64,000 nucleotides of DNA from Pseudomonas sp. PDM18 (GCF_014852585.1 NZ_JACVBX010000009.1:124001-188000), one strand, 5' to 3'; shown: positions 35,640 to 44,882, counted from the stretch's first letter. Made by a program: numbers and translations. The notes: generated by a model not told the origin, from the letters alone.

Positions 35640-38393
35640 ATGACTCCGAACCTTAGCACCACCGCCTCCACCTGCTGCTACTGCGGCGTGGGTTGCGGTG
35701 TACTGATCGAGCACGACGACGAGCGCATCCTCGGCGTTCAGGGCGACCCGCAGCATCCGGCCAACTTCGGCCGCTTGTGCAGCAAGGGCTCGACCCTGCA
35801 CCTCACCGGCGATGCGGATGCCCGCGCGCAGTTCCCGGAGCTGCGCCTGGGCAAGGGCCTGTCGCGCGCCCGCACCGACTGGAACACCGCGCTGGAGCAT
35901 GCTGCCGGCGTCTTCGCCCAAACCATCCGCGAGCACGGCCCGGACAGCGTGGCCTTCTACGTCTCCGGCCAGTTGCTGACCGAGGACTACTACGCCTTCA
36001 ACAAACTGGCCCGCGCCCTGGTCGGCACCAACAACATCGACAGCAACTCGCGCCTGTGCATGTCCTCGGCAGTGGTCGGCTACAAGCGCAGCCTGGGCGC
36101 GGACGCCCAACCCTGCAGCTACGAGGACATCGAGTTGGCCGACTGCGTGATGATCGCCGGCAGCAACATGGCCTACGCCCACCCGGTGCTGTTCCGCCGC
36201 CTGGAAGAGGCCCGCGCACGTCGCCCACAGATGAAGCTGATCGTCATCGACCCGCGCGTCACCGACACTGCCGAGCAAGCCGACCTGCACCTGGCGATCC
36301 TGCCCGGCACCGACGTGGCGCTGTTCCACGGCATCCTGCATATCCTGCTCTGGGAAGGCTGGATCGACCGCGCCTTCATCGATGCCCACACCGACGGCCT
36401 GGATGAACTCAAAGCCCTAGTGCGCGACTACGGGCCCTTGGCCGTGGCGGAAATCTGCGGCATCGCCGTCGATGACCTGCAGCGCGCAGCCCAGTGGATC
36501 GGCCAGTCGCCTTCCTTCCTCTCGCTCTGGTGCATGGGGCTGAACCAGTCCACCACCGGCAGCGCGAAGAACAGCGCGCTGATCAACCTGCACCTGGCCA
36601 CCGGGCAGATCGGCCGCCCCGGCGCCGGCCCCTTCTCCCTCACGGGCCAGCCCAACGCCATGGGCGGGCGCGAGACCGGCAGCCTATCCAACCTGCTGCC
36701 CGGCCACCGCGAGGCGGCCAACGCCGAACACCGTGCCGAAGTGGCGGCTTACTGGGGTGTCGAACAACTGCCGGAGAACCCCGGCCTGAGCGCCATCGAA
36801 CTCTTCGACGCCGTACGCGACGGGCGCATCAAGGCCCTGTGGATCGCCTGCACCAACCCGGCTCAATCACTGCCGGACCAGACCCGCGTGCGCGAAGCCC
36901 TGGCCGCCTGCCCCCTCGTCATTGTCCAGGAAGCCTTCATCACCAGCGAGACCTGCCCTTACGCCGACCTGCTGCTGCCGGCCGCCAGCTGGGGCGAGAA
37001 GGAAGGCACGGTGACCAACTCCGAACGCCGCATCAGCCACGTGCGCCAGGCCATCCCGGCCATCGGCGAAGCACGGGCGGACTGGAACATCGTCTGCGAC
37101 TTCGCCCGCCGCCTGGAGCATCGCCTGCGTCCCGGCAAACCCAGCCTGTTCGACTTCGACTCGCCGTCCGCACTGTTCGACGAATACAAACTGCTGACCC
37201 GTGAGCACGACCTCGACCTTTCCGGCATCGACTACGCGCTGCTGGACAGTCGCGGACCGCAGCAATGGCCGTTCCGCCCCGGCGCAACGTGCGGCACCGA
37301 GCGCCTGTACGGCGACGGCCAGTTTCCCACCGCCAATGGCCGCGCCCGGTTGATCGCCGAGCCCTACCGCGCGCCGAAAGAGCAGCGTGACGCGCGCTAT
37401 CCGCTGATCCTCAACACCGGCCGCCTGCGTGACCAGTGGCACGGCATGACCCGCACCGGCACCGCGCCGCAACTGTTCGGCCACGTGGAAGAAGCCGTGC
37501 TCGGCCTGCACCCGGATGAACTGCGCCGCCGGCGCCTGCGCGACGGCCAACTGGTGCGCCTGCACAGCCGCCGGGGCGAACTGGTGCTGCCGGTGCAGGC
37601 TGACGACCGCCTGCGCCCCGGCCAGGCCTTCCTGCCGATGCACTGGGGCGACCGCTTCCTCAAGGGCCTGGGCATCAACGTGCTCACCCTGCCTGCGGTG
37701 GACCCGCTGTCCCGCCAACCCGAGTTGAAACACGCCACGGTCGAGGTCAGCCGCATCGAGCTGCCCTGGCAGTTCTTCGCGCTGGTGGAAGGTGAGGTGC
37801 AGAAGCGCTTCGACGCCCTGCGCCCGCTGTTCGAAGACCTGCGCTACGCCAGCTTCAGCCCTACCGGCCGTGAACGCCCGGCACTGGTGATCCGTGCCGC
37901 ACACCACGAAGCCCCCAGTGCGGAGTGGCTGGCCCGTATCGACGCCCTGCTCGACCTCGGTTCCGGCCCGGTCATGGCCTATGACGACCCGCGCCGCACC
38001 GTCGGCAAACGCGTGCGTATCGAACAATCGCAAATCGTCTCGCTGCGGCTCGCCGGTGAAACCGCCGCTCGCGCCTGGCTGCGCGAATTGTGGAAGGAAG
38101 GCCGCGCCGACCAGGAACTGCGCCGCTGGCTGCTCGCCCCGCTCAGTGCTGCCCCGGGCAAAGCCGGCGCAGCAGCGGACAAGACCCTGTGCAACTGCCT
38201 GAACGTCAGCCAGAGCCGCATCCAGGCCGGAATCGACAAGGGCCTTGACCTGGAAGGCCTCAAATGTGAGCTCAAGTGCGGGACCGCCTGCGGCTCCTGC
38301 GTACCGGAAATCAAGCGCCTACTGGCTCAAGAGCCACTGGCAGATACGCCTGAATCAAGCCGCGAAGACGGCAGCCTGAGGAGAACGGCATGA
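35640..38393 (+). CDS. assimilatory nitrate reductase, catalytic subunit (molybdopterin)
   Basis: 917 aa, cytoplasmic Mo-bis-MGD enzyme that reduces nitrate to nitrite. The N-terminal [4Fe-4S] site reads CCYCGVGCGV with a distant cysteine in GRLCSKG (about residues 12-48). The molybdopterin oxidoreductase domain continues to about 690, including GRPGAGPFSLTGQPNAMGGRE. The C-terminus (about 850-895) is a BFD-type [2Fe-2S] domain: CNCLNVSQ ... CGTACGSCVPEI. It corresponds to NasA/NasC of other bacteria; the gene symbol varies, so I leave it blank. Its last four bases (ATGA) overlap the cobA start. Confidence 0.94.
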   Translation: MTPNLSTTASTCCYCGVGCGVLIEHDDERILGVQGDPQHPANFGRLCSKGSTLHLTGDADARAQFPELRLGKGLSRARTDWNTALEHAAGVFAQTIREHGPDSVAFYVSGQLLTEDYYAFNKLARALVGTNNIDSNSRLCMSSAVVGYKRSLGADAQPCSYEDIELADCVMIAGSNMAYAHPVLFRRLEEARARRPQMKLIVIDPRVTDTAEQADLHLAILPGTDVALFHGILHILLWEGWIDRAFIDAHTDGLDELKALVRDYGPLAVAEICGIAVDDLQRAAQWIGQSPSFLSLWCMGLNQSTTGSAKNSALINLHLATGQIGRPGAGPFSLTGQPNAMGGRETGSLSNLLPGHREAANAEHRAEVAAYWGVEQLPENPGLSAIELFDAVRDGRIKALWIACTNPAQSLPDQTRVREALAACPLVIVQEAFITSETCPYADLLLPAASWGEKEGTVTNSERRISHVRQAIPAIGEARADWNIVCDFARRLEHRLRPGKPSLFDFDSPSALFDEYKLLTREHDLDLSGIDYALLDSRGPQQWPFRPGATCGTERLYGDGQFPTANGRARLIAEPYRAPKEQRDARYPLILNTGRLRDQWHGMTRTGTAPQLFGHVEEAVLGLHPDELRRRRLRDGQLVRLHSRRGELVLPVQADDRLRPGQAFLPMHWGDRFLKGLGINVLTLPAVDPLSRQPELKHATVEVSRIELPWQFFALVEGEVQKRFDALRPLFEDLRYASFSPTGRERPALVIRAAHHEAPSAEWLARIDALLDLGSGPVMAYDDPRRTVGKRVRIEQSQIVSLRLAGETAARAWLRELWKEGRADQELRRWLLAPLSAAPGKAGAAADKTLCNCLNVSQSRIQAGIDKGLDLEGLKCELKCGTACGSCVPEIKRLLAQEPLADTPESSREDGSLRRTA

Positions 38394-39127
38394 GTGGAAA
38401 AGTCTGGCTGATCGGCGCCGGCCCCGGGGACCCGGAGCTGCTGACCTTGAAGGCCGTCCGGGCCATGGCTCAGGCCGACGTGGTGCTCATCGACGACTTG
38501 GTGAATCCGGCGGTGCTGGAGCACAGCCCTTCGGCGCGAGTGATTTGCGTCGGGAAACGCGGCGGCTGCCGCTCCACCCCGCAGGACTTTATCCACCGCC
38601 TGATGCTGCGCTACGCCCGCCAGGGGCGCCGCGTCGCACGCCTGAAAGGCGGCGATCCGTGCATCTTCGGCCGTGGCGGTGAAGAAGCTGACTGGCTGAT
38701 TGCGCGGGGTATCGATTGCGAGTTGGTCAACGGCATCACTGCCGGGCTGGCAGCAGCGACTCAGTGCGGCATCTCCGTAACCCTGCGCGGCGTCAGCAGG
38801 GGCGTGACCCTGGTGACCGCGCACACCCAGGACGACAGCCCACTGAACTGGCGCGGCCTGGCCGAAGGCGGAACAACGCTGGTGGTTTACATGGGCGTGG
38901 CGAAACTGGCGGAAATCCGCGACGGACTGCTCGAAGGCGGCATGGCGGCCGGCACGCCGGTGGCGATGATCGAGAACGCTTCCCTGCCCACCCAACGCGA
39001 ATACCGCAGCCAGTTGGGCGACATGCTCGAAGACGCCCATAGCTTCGCCCTGAAGAGCCCGGCAATCCTGGTGATCGGCGAAGTCGCCGCCGCTGCCCAG
39101 CAGGCAATCCTGGCCCGCTCCGCCTGA
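38390..39127 (+). CDS. cobA: uroporphyrinogen-III C-methyltransferase
   Basis: 245 aa SUMT enzyme that adds two methyl groups to uroporphyrinogen III to give precorrin-2, the precursor of sirohaem (and cobalamin). Family signatures are VWLIGAGPGDPELLTLKA at the N-terminus, RLKGGDPCIFGRGGEE near residue 85 and GITAGLAAATQCGI near 117. It overlaps the nitrate reductase stop by 4 bases, a sign of translational coupling. Its place in the operon fits supply of sirohaem to NirB. ATG 38390 is the family start. Confidence 0.95.
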   Translation: MSGKVWLIGAGPGDPELLTLKAVRAMAQADVVLIDDLVNPAVLEHSPSARVICVGKRGGCRSTPQDFIHRLMLRYARQGRRVARLKGGDPCIFGRGGEEADWLIARGIDCELVNGITAGLAAATQCGISVTLRGVSRGVTLVTAHTQDDSPLNWRGLAEGGTTLVVYMGVAKLAEIRDGLLEGGMAAGTPVAMIENASLPTQREYRSQLGDMLEDAHSFALKSPAILVIGEVAAAAQQAILARSA

Positions 39128-39151
39128 AGCTCACATTTCCTGCAGGCAAAG

Positions 39152-39177
39152 AAAAACCCGGCCTAGGCCGGGTTTTT
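39152..39177. terminator. bidirectional terminator between cobA and oprF
   Basis: Stem AAAAACCCGGCC / GGCCGGGTTTTT between convergent genes. Confidence 0.88.
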
Positions 39178-39195
39178 CTCGTCAGCTCAGACCAA

Positions 39196-40254
39196 TTACT
39201 TGGCTTGGGCTTCCACTTCGGCTTCTACGCGGCGGTTAACAGCGCGGCCTTCGGCGGTTGCGTTGTCAGCAACCGGACGGGACTCACCGTAACCAACAGC
39301 GTTTACGCGGCCGCCTTCAACACCGTACTCGTTGACCAGTACGTCACGAACGGCGTTGGCACGACGCTCGGACAGCTTCTGGTTGTAGGCGTCGGTGCCG
39401 ACGGAGTCGGTGTGGCCTTCAACGGTGGTGGAGGTGGACGGGTACTGCTTCATGAAGTCAGCCAGGTTTTTGATGTCAGCGTAGCTGTTCTCTTTAACCT
39501 TGGACTTGTCGAAGTCGAACTTCACGTCCAGCTGAACACGAACGACTTCGGCAACAGCCGGGCAGCCGTTGGCGTCAACGGTGACGTTGGCCGGGGTGTT
39601 CGGGCACTTGTCGACGTTGTCGCAGACGCCGTCGTTGTCGGAGTCGGAGCAGACTTCAGCAACCGGCTCGGGAGCCGGGGCCGGCTTGGCGCCGCCGCCG
39701 AAGTTCATGCCGACGCCCAGGCCAGCCATCCACTCGCCCTGGTGACCGTTCTGACGCTGCTCCAGGCCATACTGACCGTCGAGGCTGGCTTTGGCGTAGA
39801 AGTTCTCGGTGAAGTAGTACTTCAGGCCGGTGCCGATCATGGCCATGGTCAGGTTCTGACGGCTGCCATTGGCATCGCTGATGTTGGTCAGGCTCTGGTG
39901 GCCGATACCTGCGGAAACGTACGGACGCAGGTTGCCAGCACCCGGAGTGCCGAAGTGGTAGATGGCGTCCAGGGTGCTCAGGTTGCCGTGGACCTTCTTG
40001 TTGCCGGTCTCGTAGGTGCCACGTACGTCGTGGTACTCACCGTAGGACAGAGCCAGCTCGACGTCGTCGGTCAGGAAGTAACCAACGGAGCCGCCGTACA
40101 GGTCCGCGTTCTTCATGTTGCGGGTGCTGTCGGTGAAGTAGCGCTTACCGAATGCTTCGACTTCGACGGCGCCCTGGCCTTGAGCGAAGGCATTGACAGC
40201 GGCGCTGGCGATCAGCGAGCCAACTACGACGCCTAAGGTGTTCTTCAGTTTCAT
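39196..40254 (-). CDS. oprF: major outer-membrane porin OprF
   Basis: OprF, 352 aa, is the abundant outer-membrane protein that works as a slow porin and links the outer membrane to peptidoglycan. A signal peptide (about 1-24, ending NAFA) is followed by an eight-strand beta-barrel, a proline linker (PAPAPEPVAE), a calcium-type SDSDNDGVCDNVDKCP loop with four cysteines, and a C-terminal OmpA-like peptidoglycan-binding domain (VEGHTDSVGTDAYN, LSERRANAV). It is the downstream neighbour of sigX on the same strand, the classic arrangement in which SigX drives part of oprF expression. Confidence 0.97.
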   Translation of the reverse strand: MKLKNTLGVVVGSLIASAAVNAFAQGQGAVEVEAFGKRYFTDSTRNMKNADLYGGSVGYFLTDDVELALSYGEYHDVRGTYETGNKKVHGNLSTLDAIYHFGTPGAGNLRPYVSAGIGHQSLTNISDANGSRQNLTMAMIGTGLKYYFTENFYAKASLDGQYGLEQRQNGHQGEWMAGLGVGMNFGGGAKPAPAPEPVAEVCSDSDNDGVCDNVDKCPNTPANVTVDANGCPAVAEVVRVQLDVKFDFDKSKVKENSYADIKNLADFMKQYPSTSTTVEGHTDSVGTDAYNQKLSERRANAVRDVLVNEYGVEGGRVNAVGYGESRPVADNATAEGRAVNRRVEAEVEAQAK

Positions 40255-40316
40255 CCGTTAAATCCCCATCTTGGTGGTCAATAAGTTGTCCTAACCATAG
40301 GCCGTACAACTTGGGT

Positions 40317-40338
40317 GGCAAGTTTATCAGAACTTGCC
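40317..40338 (-). promoter_or_regulatory. inverted repeat in the sigX-oprF intergenic region
   Basis: Perfect 8-bp dyad GGCAAGTT-N6-AACTTGCC, about 26 bases after the sigX stop and 63 before the oprF start. No T tract follows. It could be an operator, part of a promoter region or a weak attenuator; the sequence does not decide. Confidence 0.45.
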
Positions 40339-40363
40339 AAACAGAGAGACAATATTTCCCGGA

Positions 40364-40954
40364 CTAAGATTCCGTCACATTCGAAAACTTTTCTCTCATT
40401 CGATCGAGTGCACGTTTGTAGCGCATCTTCGTAGCGCTAAGCCCCATGTGCATGATGTCGGCGATCTCCTGGAACTCCAGTTCCGCAACAAATCGAAGCA
40501 CGAGGATTTCCCGATCAATGGGATTGACATGAACTAGCCAGCGGTCTAGTCCACCCCGTTCTTCGACTTTCGGAGCTTTCTCTTCAGAAGCTTCCTCGAT
40601 GGGATCCAGACTCAGCGCATCGAGCAATCTGCGTTTACGCCGTTCCTTCCGATACTGGGTAATGCACTCGTTGTAAGTGATGCTGTACAGCCAGGTCTTG
40701 AACTTCGACTTCCCCTCGAAGTTCTTCAGACCATACAGCACCTTGAGCATGACCTCTTGACACACATCATCGGCGTCCCGGTCATTGCCCAGATAGCGCG
40801 CGCAGACGTTGAAGAGCGTGCGCTGGTAGCGGCGCATCAGCTCTTCATAGGCCCGCGTCACGTGGTAGAGCTCCTCGTGGGAACGCTCCACCAGCTCCTC
40901 GTCGGTGAGCTGGCGCGGGTCATAGCGCAAGGACAGTGATTGCGGCTTGTTCAA
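40364..40954 (-). CDS. sigX: ECF sigma factor SigX
   Basis: SigX, 196 aa, is an extracytoplasmic-function sigma factor with regions 2 and 4. Region 2 is about residues 35-105 (DADDVCQEVMLKVL ... FKTWLYSITYNECI) and region 4 is about 140-190 (LVLRFVAELEFQEIADIMHM). It controls membrane fluidity, fatty-acid and oprF-related genes. The start codon is TTG (40952-40954), which matches the N-terminus MNKPQSLSLRYDPRQL of homologues; I see no good ribosome site before it, so translation may be weak or coupled. No anti-sigma gene follows, as usual for sigX. Confidence 0.94.
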   Translation of the reverse strand: MNKPQSLSLRYDPRQLTDEELVERSHEELYHVTRAYEELMRRYQRTLFNVCARYLGNDRDADDVCQEVMLKVLYGLKNFEGKSKFKTWLYSITYNECITQYRKERRKRRLLDALSLDPIEEASEEKAPKVEERGGLDRWLVHVNPIDREILVLRFVAELEFQEIADIMHMGLSATKMRYKRALDRMREKFSNVTES

Positions 40955-41027
40955 GTCGGGTCGGGCCAGGTCAAGTCAGCGTCCGGCGCGGCTTTCAGGA
41001 AGCCGTACCGGTAATCGGTCATCATCT

Positions 41028-41852
41028 TCAGCGACTGGTTACACGCTGATCGAGCAGGATGCGGTTGGCGATCGACACCAGCTCACCCTCGTCTGTCAGC
41101 AGGATAGTCTTGATGGTACCAATTTCCTCGATGATGCCTTCGACATCAGCCACTTTCACCTGTTGTCCGACCTGATACAGCTCCCGCACATAAATACCCG
41201 CGATGATCTGCCCTGCCACCTCACGACTGCCCAGGCCCAGGGCCAGGGCGGCAGCCAGGCCGATGGTGATCAGCACGATGGCGATGATGTAGTTCAGCAG
41301 GTCGGTCTTGACCTCGAGCTGGCCGATGGCCACCGAGATGCTGATGATGATGACCAGCCACTGGGCCACGCGACCCAGGCCGTTGGCGTATTCCAGGCCG
41401 ACACCATCGGCCGCGCCGCGCACCAGGCTGTTGGCCAGTTGGGCGAGCAGGATGCCGACGATCAGCACCAGCGCCGCCCCGAACACCTTGGGCAGGTACA
41501 GCGCGAGCATGTCCAGGGTTGCCGAGACGCGCTGCAGACCGAGGGATTCCGCCGCGGAAACGAGGAATACCAGCAGCACGAACCAGTAGATGATCTTGCC
41601 AATCAGGGTCGAGACCGGCACCTGGATGCCGGCGCGGGCCAGCAGCTTGGTCAGGCCGGTACCCGCCATCAGGCGATCCAGGCCGAGCTTGGCCAGCAGC
41701 TTGGAAAGCAGCGCATCGAGCAGTTTGGCGACGACGAAGCCCAGCAGCACGATCACCAGCGCGGCGAGCAGGTTCGGGATGAACCCGGCCAGCTTACCCC
41801 ACAGAGTGTTCATGGCGGTGAGCAGGCTTTGCGTCCAGATGTCGAATTGCAT
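41028..41852 (-). CDS. cmpX: mechanosensitive-channel-like membrane protein CmpX
   Basis: 274 aa inner-membrane protein with about five hydrophobic helices (near residues 25-45, 85-105, 120-140, 165-185 and 190-215). A short MscS-like beta domain follows at the end (GIYVRELYQVGQQVKVADVEGIIEEIGTI), much reduced compared with MscS. It belongs to the CmpX family linked in Pseudomonas to envelope stress and SigX activity. It starts 2 bases after cfrX ends, forming an operon, and lies directly upstream of sigX. Confidence 0.9.
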   Translation of the reverse strand: MQFDIWTQSLLTAMNTLWGKLAGFIPNLLAALVIVLLGFVVAKLLDALLSKLLAKLGLDRLMAGTGLTKLLARAGIQVPVSTLIGKIIYWFVLLVFLVSAAESLGLQRVSATLDMLALYLPKVFGAALVLIVGILLAQLANSLVRGAADGVGLEYANGLGRVAQWLVIIISISVAIGQLEVKTDLLNYIIAIVLITIGLAAALALGLGSREVAGQIIAGIYVRELYQVGQQVKVADVEGIIEEIGTIKTILLTDEGELVSIANRILLDQRVTSR

Positions 41853-41854
41853 GT

Positions 41855-42103
41855 TCAGTCGGCCTTGTCAGCGGAAGGGGCGGAATTCTGCGCGTGGCGC
41901 GAGACGGGTGCAAGATGTGCGGCGCCTCGACTCACGCCGATGGACAGGGCCTGGAACCAATGCCCCATCAGGCTGAACAGATCGCCCGCGCCCACCTGGC
42001 GGTTGGCGGTCTTCAGGACGCGATCCAGGCGCGAGTCGTCTCCCGGCTGTTCCGGGGGCATTCGCAGCAGATCGCGCAAGGATTCTTCAAATGGGTCGTG
42101 CAT
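41855..42103 (-). CDS. cfrX: small envelope-stress operon protein CfrX
   Basis: 82 aa soluble protein, beginning MHDPFEESLRDLLRMPPEQP with a conserved middle RVLKTANRQVGAGDLFSLMG. The C-terminal tail is charged and variable. No known fold or enzyme motif is visible. It matches the small gene called CfrX (also CrfX) upstream of cmpX in P. aeruginosa. I chose ATG 42103 with GAGG about seven bases upstream; a GTG six bases earlier gives two extra residues and is less likely. It is separated from cmpX by 2 bases. Confidence 0.85.
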   Translation of the reverse strand: MHDPFEESLRDLLRMPPEQPGDDSRLDRVLKTANRQVGAGDLFSLMGHWFQALSIGVSRGAAHLAPVSRHAQNSAPSADKAD

Positions 42104-42126
42104 ACGCACCTCGCCTGTGTGAGGTG

Positions 42127-42154
42127 CTTGACGCCCCCACCACCTCGAAAGTCA
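42127..42154 (-). promoter_or_regulatory. possible AlgU (sigma22) promoter of cfrX-cmpX
   Basis: Minus strand TGACTT (42149-42154), 17 bases, TCAAG (42127-42131), in the cmaX-cfrX gap. It resembles the AlgU pattern GAACTT-N16/17-TCTGA only in part. An AlgU-driven promoter is, as I recall, known for cfrX-cmpX in P. aeruginosa. A dyad GAGGTG/CACCTC overlaps it. Confidence 0.4.
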
Positions 42155-42157
42155 CAC

Positions 42158-43156
42158 CTAGAGCCAACGCATGCGGCGGAATATCCACCATTGGAAAGCC
42201 ACTATCCCGAGGATCACCAGGCAGGCCACGGCGAAGCCGTAAGGTGCGCTGGAGCCGGGAATGCCGCCGACGTTGATGCCCAGGAGACCGGTCACGAAGC
42301 TCATGGGCAGGAAAAAGCCGGTAATGATACCAAGCAGGTACATGGTGCGGTTCATCCGCTCGGTAATTCGACGATGTTCGGCTTCCTGGATCAGGCTGAT
42401 GCGCTCGCGCACCAGCTCCAGTTCTTCCAGGTTGCGGGTCAGGCGGTTGTAGAGCTCGTTCCAGTAGTCGGCGTCGTCGGCCACCGTCCAGGAAGCCTTG
42501 AACCGGACCATCTGCGAGTAGATTTCCCGCTGCGGCGCCAGGTAACGGCGCAATCCCGCGGCACGTCGCCGCAAGGTGCGCAGCTGGTGCTGGTCGGGAA
42601 TGCTGCGCTCGTCTTCCTCGATGGCCTCTTCCATCGCGTCGAGCTGATCAGCCAGGCCGCCGATCAGGGTATCGACGCGGTCGGTGAGGTAGTGGGCGAG
42701 GTACAGCACCACTTCCGAGGCGGTCTTCGGGCCGGTGCCGGCATCCAGGTCGGCGCGCAGGTCGGCTACGGCCTTGAGCGGACGCAGACGCAGGGAAATC
42801 ACCCGCTGCGACTCGGCATAGACCCGCAGCGAGACCATGTCCTCGGGCACCGCGCCGGGGTTCAGGTTGACCCCGCGCAGAAACAGCAGCAGGCGTTCGC
42901 CCCCCAGGTCGACCAGGCGCGGACGGGTGGCCTCTTCCAGCAGCAGGTCACAGGCGAATTCATTCAGGCCGCTGGACTCGCGCAGCCAGGACTGAGCTTC
43001 GGGCACACCGCGATCCCAATGCACCCAGAGGCTTTCCTCGGGCTTGAGATCCAGCAGCGGCAACTCGCTGCGGGTGATCCGCCGGCCACCACCGTGGCCG
43101 TCCAGCACGAAGCCGTCGATCAATCCGCGTTCCGTGCCGCTCTCGTACTGCTGCAT
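42158..43156 (-). CDS. cmaX: CorA/ZntB-like divalent cation transporter CmaX
   Basis: 332 aa: a large N-terminal cytoplasmic domain, a long helix (about residues 170-265) and two C-terminal membrane helices (about 270-290 and 305-325). The loop signature, GMN in CorA, reads GIN here (VTGLLGINVGG). This GxN variation is normal for the CmaX/ZntB branch and argues against plain magnesium transport. It lies upstream of cfrX-cmpX-sigX on the same strand, in the cell-envelope stress block. Confidence 0.9.
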   Translation of the reverse strand: MQQYESGTERGLIDGFVLDGHGGGRRITRSELPLLDLKPEESLWVHWDRGVPEAQSWLRESSGLNEFACDLLLEEATRPRLVDLGGERLLLFLRGVNLNPGAVPEDMVSLRVYAESQRVISLRLRPLKAVADLRADLDAGTGPKTASEVVLYLAHYLTDRVDTLIGGLADQLDAMEEAIEEDERSIPDQHQLRTLRRRAAGLRRYLAPQREIYSQMVRFKASWTVADDADYWNELYNRLTRNLEELELVRERISLIQEAEHRRITERMNRTMYLLGIITGFFLPMSFVTGLLGINVGGIPGSSAPYGFAVACLVILGIVAFQWWIFRRMRWL

Positions 43157-43257
43157 GCCCTTTTCCTTCGCTCAAGGTCGCTTGCGCGAGGCCCCATGAA
43201 AAATGCCGGAAGCTCCCGCTCCCGGCATTGACCCGAACTTTAGCGGGAAGGTTCGAA

Positions 43258-43746
43258 TTATTCCGGCATTTTCAATGCTTTAGGCGAAACGATGATGCCG
43301 TTGTTGTCGGCATAGACGAACTCGCCCGGGCGGAAAGTGATGCCCCCGAAGGTCACGGCCACGTTGAGGTCGCCGATGCCGCGCTTGTCGGTCTTCATCG
43401 GGTGGCTGGCCAGCGCCTGCACGCCCAGATCGGTCTGGGCGATCACGTCGACGTCACGGATACAGCCGTACACCACGATACCTTCCCAACCGCTCTTGGC
43501 GGCCTTTTCGGCCAGCATGTCACCCAGCAGTGCACGGCGCAGCGAGCCGCCACCGTCCACCACAAGGACCTTGCCCTTGCCGTCCTTCTCGACCTGCTCC
43601 TTGACCAGCGAGTTGTCCTCGAAGCACTTGATGGTGACGATTTCGCCACCGAAGGAGTCCCGTCCGCCGAAGTTGCTGAACATCGGCTCGACGACCTGGA
43701 CCAGCTCCGGGTAGGCATCGCACAGATCGGGGGTGACGTAATGCAT
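43258..43746 (-). CDS. rraA: RraA family protein (RNase E regulator / aldolase fold)
   Basis: 162 aa, full-length RraA-like protein: [18 protein letters not shown], the glycine motif [19 protein letters not shown] (about residues 72-90) and [15 protein letters not shown]. In E. coli RraA binds RNase E and slows mRNA decay; close relatives with the same fold are 4-hydroxy-4-methyl-2-oxoglutarate aldolases. The residues GDMLAEKA and RD are shared by both activities, so the biochemical role here is not certain. AAGAGG precedes ATG 43746. It lies in a minus-strand row with the hydrolase gene upstream. Confidence 0.85.
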   Translation of the reverse strand: MHYVTPDLCDAYPELVQVVEPMFSNFGGRDSFGGEIVTIKCFEDNSLVKEQVEKDGKGKVLVVDGGGSLRRALLGDMLAEKAAKSGWEGIVVYGCIRDVDVIAQTDLGVQALASHPMKTDKRGIGDLNVAVTFGGITFRPGEFVYADNNGIIVSPKALKMPE

Positions 43747-43842
43747 GGAGAAGCTCCTCTTGATGAAATCCGGCAGGGTTTCAGGCCTGGATGTGACCGA
43801 AAGCCGCAATGGCGTCACAGTCTACTCCCTGCCACGTCAAGC

Positions 43843-44817
43843 TCAAGCCTGCGCCAGAGCGCCCTGCCCTTCCGGCAAGCCGCTGTGCTCCAGCCAATAC
43901 TGCAGCAGCGGCCAGACTTCACGCTGGGCCCCCTTGCTGATCAGCATCTCGACGTGGCCGAAATCTTCCGAGAAGCCGTGGCGGCGGCCCAGGTGCAGGA
44001 ACTGCCGAATCTCGGAGCCGAACTGCTCCAGCAACTTGCGACAGGCCCAGGCCGGGTCCTGGATATCGCCATCGGAGCCGATGGCCAGCACCGGCAGGGA
44101 AACCTTCTGCAAACCGCCCCACCAGTCGTTGTCCTTCTCGCCGAAGCGGCCGAACAGGCTGTACCAGTGCAGGGCCTCGAGGGCGAGTCCCAACGGCTCG
44201 TCCTCCGGACCGCGCTTGAGCCGCGAACCGGACAGCCCGCCCATACGCTTGAGCAGCAAGCGCCCACTCCAGGCCACGGGCGGCAGCTTCAACGGCCAGT
44301 AGGTACGGCTGATCTGACTGCCGCACAGCGCCGCGCTGGCCGCCTGCTGCTCGTTCAGGTAGCCACCTCCCAGCGCTGCAGCCAGAGTGACGCCGCCCAG
44401 GGAATGCCCGATCCAGTGCGGTATCTGACCGCTCTGCTCGACCACGAAATTGGCAATGGCCGGCAGGTCGAAACGTGCGTAGTCAGCGACGCGATTGCGA
44501 TCGTAATCCTCGTTGCGCGGCGACAGGCCATGGCCACGCATCTCGGCGACCCAGACATCGAAGCCGGCGCGCGCCAGATACGCACCCAGGCCGATACCCT
44601 TGGGCGAGAACCAGAAGCGGCGGTTGGAGAAGCTGCCGTGCAACAGGATCACCGGCACGCCACGCCGCCCTTCGGGGCGACCGAGACGGGTGACCGCCAG
44701 CTCGACGCTGGAGTCCGGGCTGTTGTTCGGCTTGAGGCGGTAGACGTCCTCGGTGAGGTCGCCGCGCAATTCCGCGCTGACTAGAGCGACGGGGAAGAGT
44801 TGACTGCTGCTTTGCAT
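43843..44817 (-). CDS. alpha/beta hydrolase (esterase/lipase-like)
   Basis: 324 aa, alpha/beta-hydrolase fold. The oxyanion region is PVILLHGSFSNRRFW and the nucleophile elbow IGHSLGG (serine near residue 138). A plausible catalytic histidine is in RRHGFSEDFGHVEML near the C-terminus, and a possible acid lies in IGSDGDIQD. The substrate is not readable; the closest annotations are esterase or lipase. I chose ATG 44817; a GTG at 44853 falls inside the ppsA terminator. It lies downstream of ppsA on the same strand but behind its terminator. Confidence 0.82.
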   Translation of the reverse strand: MQSSSQLFPVALVSAELRGDLTEDVYRLKPNNSPDSSVELAVTRLGRPEGRRGVPVILLHGSFSNRRFWFSPKGIGLGAYLARAGFDVWVAEMRGHGLSPRNEDYDRNRVADYARFDLPAIANFVVEQSGQIPHWIGHSLGGVTLAAALGGGYLNEQQAASAALCGSQISRTYWPLKLPPVAWSGRLLLKRMGGLSGSRLKRGPEDEPLGLALEALHWYSLFGRFGEKDNDWWGGLQKVSLPVLAIGSDGDIQDPAWACRKLLEQFGSEIRQFLHLGRRHGFSEDFGHVEMLISKGAQREVWPLLQYWLEHSGLPEGQGALAQA

Positions 44818-44831
44818 GGAATCGCTTGCAT

Positions 44832-44859
44832 AAAAAAGGGCGGGTGAAATCACCCGCCC
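44832..44859 (-). terminator. ppsA terminator
   Basis: Stem GGGCGGGTGA / TCACCCGCCC followed on the minus strand by six T, 24 bases after the ppsA stop. Confidence 0.9.
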
Positions 44860-44882
44860 CTCTCAGGATGGAGAAGGAACCG

